Shown in pieces: positions 5,152 to 10,003 of a stretch of 10,003 nucleotides of DNA (position 1 is its first letter; each line of letters starts with the position of its first letter). The notes under the pieces were generated by a model, which was given only the letters and a program-made list of their open reading frames with translations, did no database searches and was not told the DNA's origin. The DNA comes from Gammaproteobacteria bacterium (GTDB taxonomy: Bacteria; Pseudomonadota; Gammaproteobacteria; Coxiellales; Coxiellaceae). Made by a program: the position numbers and the translations under genes. The DNA is taken from NCBI GenBank assembly GCA_022600315.1, contig JAHZKQ010000259.1, positions 1 through 10,003 on the forward strand. Direction: 5' to 3'.

Positions 5152-5844
5152 ATGAGTGCAATACAGTTAATGACTGAGAAAATTAAACAGCGCTTTGCTG
5201 ATCTTAGCGTTAGTGCGTGTGCAGATGTGGTTGAGCTTGAATTATCATCCAATCAGCTTATCGAAATAACTACCGTGTTGCGTGATGAGGCGGCCTTTGA
5301 GTTTAAATTATTGCTTGATATTTGTGGTGTTGATTATCTAGATTATGGTTTAAGTCATTGGCGCACCGAGTCGACTACCGCGACTGGATTTAGTCGGGCG
5401 GTTGATGTGAGTGAAGATGCTGAGCGAGTTTATACTTGGGATAAGCCGCGTTTTGGCGTGGTTTATCATTTATTATCTTTGTCGCATAATTGCCGAGCAC
5501 GACTGAAGGTGTTTTTACCTGAGGCGGATTTACAATTGCCCTCGGTTATTGATATTTGGCCGGCGGCCAATTGGTATGAGCGTGAAGCTTACGATTTATT
5601 TGGCATTGTCTTTAATGGTCACCCGGATTTGCGTCGCTTATTAACCGATTATGGTTTTAAGGGACATCCGTTTCGTAAAGACTTTCCGTTGGTGGGTGAA
5701 GTGGAATTGCGTTACGACGCGAAACAAGCGCGCTGTGTTTATGAACCGGTGAGTATTCAACCCAGAGTAGTGGTGCCTAAAGTAATACGCAACGATAATC
5801 GCTATATGCAGTTAAACGGTGAAGAAGGAAACCCTGATGCCTGA
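5152..5844 (+). CDS. nuoC: NADH-quinone oxidoreductase subunit C
   Basis: The 30-kDa-type subunit of the complex I peripheral arm; it has no cofactor and supports NuoD and NuoB. The product is 230 residues. The family signature '[23 protein letters not shown]' region is at about 142-164, followed by '[19 protein letters not shown]'. Between 'GVDYLDYG' and '[10 protein letters not shown]' there is an insertion of roughly 25 residues rich in Thr, Ser and charged residues (about 65-95). I recall a similar extension in Legionella-type NuoC but have not aligned it. AAGGA (5142-5146) precedes the ATG by 5 nt, and the 3' end overlaps nuoD by 8 nt. NuoC and NuoD are separate, unlike the fused NuoCD of enterobacteria. 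Confidence 0.95.
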   Translation: MSAIQLMTEKIKQRFADLSVSACADVVELELSSNQLIEITTVLRDEAAFEFKLLLDICGVDYLDYGLSHWRTESTTATGFSRAVDVSEDAERVYTWDKPRFGVVYHLLSLSHNCRARLKVFLPEADLQLPSVIDIWPAANWYEREAYDLFGIVFNGHPDLRRLLTDYGFKGHPFRKDFPLVGEVELRYDAKQARCVYEPVSIQPRVVVPKVIRNDNRYMQLNGEEGNPDA

Positions 5845-7090
5845 GATTAAGAATTTCACCCTTAATTTTGGACCGCAACATCCAGCGGCGCATGGTGTAT
5901 TGCGGTTAATTATGGAACTGGATGGCGAAGTTATTCAGGGTATCGATACGCATGTGGGTTTATTACACCGTGCGACTGAAAAGTTAGCTGAGAGTAAACC
6001 TTACAATCAAACCATCGGTTATATGGATCGGCTTGATTATGTGTCGATGATGTGTAATGAGCATGCCTATGTTTTAGCCTTAGAAAAACTACTAAATATT
6101 AATGTGCCTAAACGGGCCCAATATATTCGGGTGATGTTTGATGAAATCACTCGCATTTTAAATCATTTATTATGGTTGGGGGCGCATGCCTTAGATGTGG
6201 GCGCATTAACGGTATTTTTATACGCGTTTCGTGAGCGCGAAGATTTAATGGATTGTTATGAGGCGGTGTCGGGTGCACGCATGCATGCAACTTATTACCG
6301 TCCGGGTGGCGTGTATCGTGATCTCCCTAAGCAAATGCCAAAATATAAAGCCTCGCCTTGGCATAATGAAAAAAACACTAAAAAACGTAATGCGAATCGC
6401 GAAGGTTCATTATTGGATTTTATTTGGGATTTTACTGAGCGTTTTCCAAAGTGCGTCGATGAATATGAAACTTTATTAACTGACAACCGAATTTGGAAGC
6501 AGCGCACAGTAGGGATTGGAGTTGTGTCTCCTGAACGTGCTTTACAACTAGGTTTTACGGGGCCGATGTTGCGGGGTTCGGGTGTGGCTTGGGATTTACG
6601 CAAAAAACAACCTTATGAAACTTATGCTGAAGTAGACTTTGATATTCCCATTGGCAGTCGAGGTGATTGCTATGATCGTTATTTGGTACGGATTGAAGAA
6701 ATGCGCCAGTCTTGCAAAATTGTGCGTCAATGCGTGCAATGGTTGCGTGATAATCCGGGGCCGGTAATTACTGATGATTATAAAGTTGCGCCACCGCATC
6801 GCAGCATTATGAAAAATGATATGGAAGCCTTAATTCATCATTTCAAATTATTTACTGAAGGTTTTCATTTACCGCGCGGTGAAGTTTATGCTGCGGTTGA
6901 GCAACCCAAAGGTGAATTTGGCATTTATTTAATTTCTGATGGTGCTAATAAACCTTACCGCTTAAAAATTCGTGCTGCCAGTTATCCGCATTTAGCGGCG
7001 ATGGATGAAATGTGTCGTGGTCATATGTTGGCAGATTTATCGGCAGTGATTTCCAGTATCGATGTAGTTTTTGGTGAGGTAGATCGTTGA
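5837..7090 (+). CDS. nuoD: NADH-quinone oxidoreductase subunit D
   Basis: The 49-kDa-type subunit that forms the quinone-binding pocket with NuoB, evolved from a NiFe-hydrogenase large subunit. The product is 417 residues, normal for an unfused NuoD. The N-terminal loop '[14 protein letters not shown]' (10-23) with its conserved histidines, '[14 protein letters not shown]' (41-54) and '[15 protein letters not shown]' (64-78) carry the quinone-site His and Tyr. The C-terminus '[20 protein letters not shown]' is the usual one. The ATG at 5837 has AAGGA (5825-5829) 7 nt upstream. A GTG at 5819 would lie in front of that site and is rejected. It overlaps nuoC by 8 nt and nuoE by 1 nt (TGATG), so translation is probably coupled. 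Confidence 0.97.
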   Translation: MPEIKNFTLNFGPQHPAAHGVLRLIMELDGEVIQGIDTHVGLLHRATEKLAESKPYNQTIGYMDRLDYVSMMCNEHAYVLALEKLLNINVPKRAQYIRVMFDEITRILNHLLWLGAHALDVGALTVFLYAFREREDLMDCYEAVSGARMHATYYRPGGVYRDLPKQMPKYKASPWHNEKNTKKRNANREGSLLDFIWDFTERFPKCVDEYETLLTDNRIWKQRTVGIGVVSPERALQLGFTGPMLRGSGVAWDLRKKQPYETYAEVDFDIPIGSRGDCYDRYLVRIEEMRQSCKIVRQCVQWLRDNPGPVITDDYKVAPPHRSIMKNDMEALIHHFKLFTEGFHLPRGEVYAAVEQPKGEFGIYLISDGANKPYRLKIRAASYPHLAAMDEMCRGHMLADLSAVISSIDVVFGEVDR

Positions 7091-7605
7091 TGAATACCAA
7101 TACTAAAACTCAATTTGAAATTTCTACTGAAAATAAAGCCCAAATTGATCGTTGGCTAAAAAAATATCCGCCGGAACAAAAACGTTCGGCAGTAGTTGAA
7201 GCCTTATTAATGGTGCAAGAGCAAAATAATGGTTGGCTAAGCGAGGCAGCGATGCAAGCGGTGGCTGATTATTTATGTATGCCGCCGATTGAAGTCTATG
7301 AGGTGGCAACCTTTTATGACATGTATGAATTAGCACCCACTGGCAGACATAAAATTGCGGTATGCACCAATGTGTCTTGTATGCTGCGCGGTTCAGATAA
7401 AATTATTCACTGCATCGAGAAACGTTTAAATATTAAAATGGGTGAGACCACGCAAGACGGTAAATTTACCTTACGCGAAGTGGAGTGCCTAGCCGCTTGC
7501 GCCGGTGCGCCAATGTGTCAGATTGACAATAAAGCCTATCATGAGCATTTAACTCCAGAAAAAATGTTGGAGTTGATTGATGAAATTGATCAGGGGGCGA
7601 AATAG
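7090..7605 (+). CDS. nuoE: NADH-quinone oxidoreductase subunit E (cluster N1a)
   Basis: The 24-kDa-type subunit of the NADH dehydrogenase module, with a thioredoxin-like [2Fe-2S] domain. The product is 171 residues. The four ligands of N1a are Cys92 and Cys97 ('VCTNVSCMLRG') and Cys133 and Cys137 ('ECLAACAGAPMC'). The N-terminal helical part includes 'ALLMVQEQNNGWLSEAAM' and 'VYEVATFYDMY', as in the family. The start is the ATG at 7090, which shares its A with the nuoD TGA. GAGG at 7076-7079 is the likely ribosome-binding site. A TTG at 7087 is in frame but is not preferred. The stop is directly followed by the nuoF ATG. Confidence 0.97.
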   Translation: MNTNTKTQFEISTENKAQIDRWLKKYPPEQKRSAVVEALLMVQEQNNGWLSEAAMQAVADYLCMPPIEVYEVATFYDMYELAPTGRHKIAVCTNVSCMLRGSDKIIHCIEKRLNIKMGETTQDGKFTLREVECLAACAGAPMCQIDNKAYHEHLTPEKMLELIDEIDQGAK

Positions 7606-8880
7606 ATGCCGCATAATTTAGTTTGCTATCGCAGTTTACACTTAGAAGAGCCTTGGACTTTAGCCGCTTATGAAAGCATTGGTGGTTATAAAGTTTTGCG
7701 TCGGATATTAACTGAAAAAATTTCGCCAGAAGAAATCATCGAACAAGTCAAGGCCTCAGGATTGCGAGGCCGTGGTGGCGCGGGTTTTCCAACCGGTTTA
7801 AAGTGGAGTTTTATTTCTCGAGATTTTCCCGGGCAAAAATATGTTATTTGTAATTCCGATGAAAGTGAGCCGGGCACCTGTAAAGACCGCGATATTTTGC
7901 GTTTTAATCCGCATCAATTGTTAGAGGGTTTAGCGATTGCTTGTTATACCTTGGGTGCAACGGTAGCATATAATTTTATGCGCGGTGAATTTTGGGAACC
8001 ATTTAATCGTTGTGAACAAGCCTTAAAAGAAATGCAAGCCGCCGGTTTATGTGGCGATAATGTATTGGGCTCTGGTGTGGATATTCATATTCACAATCAC
8101 CGCAGTGCGGGGGCTTATATTTGTGGTGAAGAAACGGGTCTAATGAATTCTTTAGAAGGTAAAAAAGGTTTGCCGCGATTTAAACCGCCATTCCCAGCAA
8201 ACTTTGGAGTTTATGGCCGGCCATCCAATATTAATAATACCGAGACTTATACTTCGATACCGGTAATTTTAGAAAAAGGTCCAAAATGGTTTGCTGATTT
8301 AGGTGTTGCCAAAAGCGGCGGCACTAAAATTTTTAGTATTAGTGGTCACGTGGAAAAGCCTGGCAATTATGAAATTCCTATGGGGACACCGTTTGCTGAT
8401 TTATTGGCAATGGCCGGCGGCGTGTTAAATGGCAGCAAATTAAAAGCCGTGATTCCGGGAGGCAGTTCAATGCCGGTATTACCTGCCGATATTGTTATGC
8501 AAATGAATATGGATTTTGATAGCATCCAGCAAGCGGGCTCCATGCTAGGTTCGGGCGGTGTGATGGTAATGGATGAGTCGACTTGCATGGTGAAAGTGTT
8601 AGCGCGAATTTCTAAATTTTATATGCACGAATCTTGCGGTCAATGCACGCCGTGTCGAGAAGGGACTGGCTGGGTTTATCGTTTGGTGCAAAAAATTGAA
8701 GACGGTCAGGGCGAGCAGGGTGACTTAGAGCGCTTGCGTAAAGTGGCTAAAGCCATTGAAGGACGCACAATTTGTGCCTTTGGTGAAGCCGCAGCTTGGC
8801 CGGTGGGTGGTTTTTTAAAGCATTTTTACGACGAATTCGAATATCACATTAAACATGGTAAGTGTTTAGTGGGTCATTAA
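7606..8880 (+). CDS. nuoF: NADH-quinone oxidoreductase subunit F (NADH- and FMN-binding, cluster N3)
   Basis: The 51-kDa-type subunit that oxidises NADH at FMN and feeds electrons into the Fe-S chain. The product is 424 residues. The glycine-rich nucleotide site 'GLRGRGGAGFPTGLKW' is at 52-67. The FMN-site motif 'GAYICGEETGLMNSLEG' begins at 169. The N3 [4Fe-4S] ligands are Cys344, Cys347 and Cys350 ('SCGQCTPCREG') and Cys390 ('TICAFG'). AGGGGG (7592-7597) lies 8 nt upstream inside the end of nuoE, and there is no gap between the two genes. The subunit works with NuoE and NuoG as the cytoplasmic tip of complex I. Everything visible is standard. Confidence 0.98.
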   Translation: MPHNLVCYRSLHLEEPWTLAAYESIGGYKVLRRILTEKISPEEIIEQVKASGLRGRGGAGFPTGLKWSFISRDFPGQKYVICNSDESEPGTCKDRDILRFNPHQLLEGLAIACYTLGATVAYNFMRGEFWEPFNRCEQALKEMQAAGLCGDNVLGSGVDIHIHNHRSAGAYICGEETGLMNSLEGKKGLPRFKPPFPANFGVYGRPSNINNTETYTSIPVILEKGPKWFADLGVAKSGGTKIFSISGHVEKPGNYEIPMGTPFADLLAMAGGVLNGSKLKAVIPGGSSMPVLPADIVMQMNMDFDSIQQAGSMLGSGGVMVMDESTCMVKVLARISKFYMHESCGQCTPCREGTGWVYRLVQKIEDGQGEQGDLERLRKVAKAIEGRTICAFGEAAAWPVGGFLKHFYDEFEYHIKHGKCLVGH

Positions 8881-8893
8881 GAGAAGTGGATTA

Positions 8894-10003
8894 ATGGTTG
8901 AAATTGACATAGATGGCAAAAAGATCTCGGCAGCTGAAGGCTCTACGATTATAGAGGCAGCTGACGCGGCGGGAATTTATATTCCGCGATTTTGCTACCA
9001 CAAGAAATTATCGATCGCCGCTAATTGCCGGATGTGTTTAATTGAAGTGGAAAAGGTCGGTAAACCCATGCCAGCTTGCGCCACACCGATTACGCCGGAT
9101 ATGAAAGTTATGACTCAGTCACCTAAAGCCCTTGCAGCGCAACGTGCAGTGATGGAGTTTTTATTAATCAATCATCCGCTAGATTGCCCGATCTGCGATC
9201 AAGGTGGCGAGTGTGAATTGCAAGATTTAACGATGGGTTATGGTCGTGCCTATTCTTACTACGGGCAAGCTAAACGCGCAGTAAAAAGTCAGGATATCGG
9301 GCCATTAATTGAAACTGAAATGACGCGCTGCATTCATTGCACCCGCTGCGTGCGCTTTGGTGAAGAAATTGCGAACTTACGTGAACTGGGTGCTACTGGT
9401 CGTGGTGAAGAGGTGGAGATCGGCACTTACGTTAATCACTTTTTAAAATCGGAATTATCGGGTAATGTCATTGATTTATGCCCGGTTGGCGCATTAACCG
9501 CCAAACCTTGGCGTTATGAATCACGTAGCTGGGAATTACAAGAGCACCGTTCGGTTGCGCCGCATGACTGTGTCGGCTCAAATTTATATTACCATAGTCG
9601 CGCTCGGGCTTTAGTCCAACAGCGCGTGGTAATGCGTGCCGTACCGCGCGAAAATGAAGACATTAATGAAGCTTGGTTAAGTGATCGTGATCGCTTTAGC
9701 ACCGAGGCAATTTATCATGCTGATCGCATTAAGCAACCTTTACAAAAAATTAATGGCAAGTGGTGTGAAGTGAGTTGGCAGCAAGCGTTACCCGAGATTG
9801 CTAAGCGCTTACACGCGATTACCGATCAATACGGCGGCAGTGAATTAGCGGCGTTAGCTTCACCGAATATGAGCACTGAATCATTATATTTATTGCAGAA
9901 ATTGTGGCGACATTTAGGCAGTCATAATATCGATCACCGATTTCGTCAGCATGACTTTGATGCTCAAGAAGCGATGCCATTAGCGCCGAGTTTAGGTATG
10001 ACC
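8894..10003 (+). CDS. nuoG: NADH-quinone oxidoreductase subunit G, N-terminal part (continues beyond window)
   Basis: The first 370 residues of the 75-kDa-type Fe-S subunit; the frame is open to the last base. It begins with a ferredoxin-like [2Fe-2S] domain: N1b ligands Cys34, Cys45, Cys48 and Cys62. The N5 site follows with His94, Cys98, Cys101 and Cys107 ('NHPLDCPICDQGGEC'). The N4 site has Cys146, Cys149 and Cys152 ('CIHCTRCVRF') plus Cys196 ('DLCPVGALT'). After that the molybdopterin-oxidoreductase-like region starts ('SRSWELQEHRS'). The extra CxxC...C cluster N7 of E. coli NuoG is not present; only an isolated cysteine ('HDCVGSN') occurs there. The start at 8894 follows nuoF by 13 nt with a weak GAAGTGGA ribosome-binding site. 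NuoG wires electrons from NuoF towards NuoI and NuoB. Confidence 0.97.
   Translation, partial: MVEIDIDGKKISAAEGSTIIEAADAAGIYIPRFCYHKKLSIAANCRMCLIEVEKVGKPMPACATPITPDMKVMTQSPKALAAQRAVMEFLLINHPLDCPICDQGGECELQDLTMGYGRAYSYYGQAKRAVKSQDIGPLIETEMTRCIHCTRCVRFGEEIANLRELGATGRGEEVEIGTYVNHFLKSELSGNVIDLCPVGALTAKPWRYESRSWELQEHRSVAPHDCVGSNLYYHSRARALVQQRVVMRAVPRENEDINEAWLSDRDRFSTEAIYHADRIKQPLQKINGKWCEVSWQQALPEIAKRLHAITDQYGGSELAALASPNMSTESLYLLQKLWRHLGSHNIDHRFRQHDFDAQEAMPLAPSLGMT

Noticed and set aside
1..10003. CRISPR array, insertion sequence or prophage genes
   Set aside because: No regularly spaced repeats, transposase or integrase motifs, or terminal inverted repeats with target duplications were seen. 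The toxin-antitoxin pair is the only typically mobile element and shows no flanking repeats.

Overview
The window looks like a stretch of chromosome from an A+T-rich gammaproteobacterium, probably of the Legionella/Coxiella type (order Legionellales). This placement is an inference from three things: the order tpiA, secG, tRNA-Leu(GAG), nuoA-G; separate nuoC and nuoD genes (E. coli fuses them); and a PpiD-type periplasmic chaperone. No taxonomic search was possible.

Layout. Positions 1-792 (+) hold the C-terminal part of a PpiD-like peptidyl-prolyl isomerase whose start lies outside the window. Positions 843-1562 (+) hold a compact FitAB/VapBC-type toxin-antitoxin module. It has an inverted-repeat operator over its promoter, a TTG-started ribbon-helix-helix antitoxin and a PIN-domain toxin that overlaps it by ATGA. 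A thioredoxin-fold protein is encoded convergently on the minus strand (1578-2135). An 857-base stretch without protein genes (2136-2992) follows. Its left third appears to encode a structured minus-strand RNA of about 250 nt (about 2449 to 2201), with GGA motifs in hairpin loops and a strong Rho-independent terminator. This fits a CsrB/RsmZ-type RNA that sequesters CsrA. Its right part holds several palindromes, an orphan terminator-like hairpin and the tpiA leader.

From 2993 to the end everything is on the plus strand: tpiA (glycolysis), secG (protein export, overlapping tpiA by 16 nt), tRNA-Leu(GAG) with encoded CCA, then nuoA, nuoB, nuoC, nuoD, nuoE, nuoF and the first 370 codons of nuoG. 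The nuo genes are tightly packed (overlaps of 10, 8 and 1 nt; gaps of 8, 0 and 13 nt) and encode the peripheral arm of respiratory complex I plus its first membrane subunit. All Fe-S ligand cysteines I looked for are present: N2 in NuoB, N1a in NuoE, N3 in NuoF, and N1b, N5 and N4 in NuoG. The optional N7 ligands are absent.

The coding part is conventional. The most interesting material is non-coding: the candidate CsrA-binding RNA with a GacA/LetA-like box upstream, and the fit operator, whose two outer half-sites span 36 bp. No mobile element or CRISPR array was seen.
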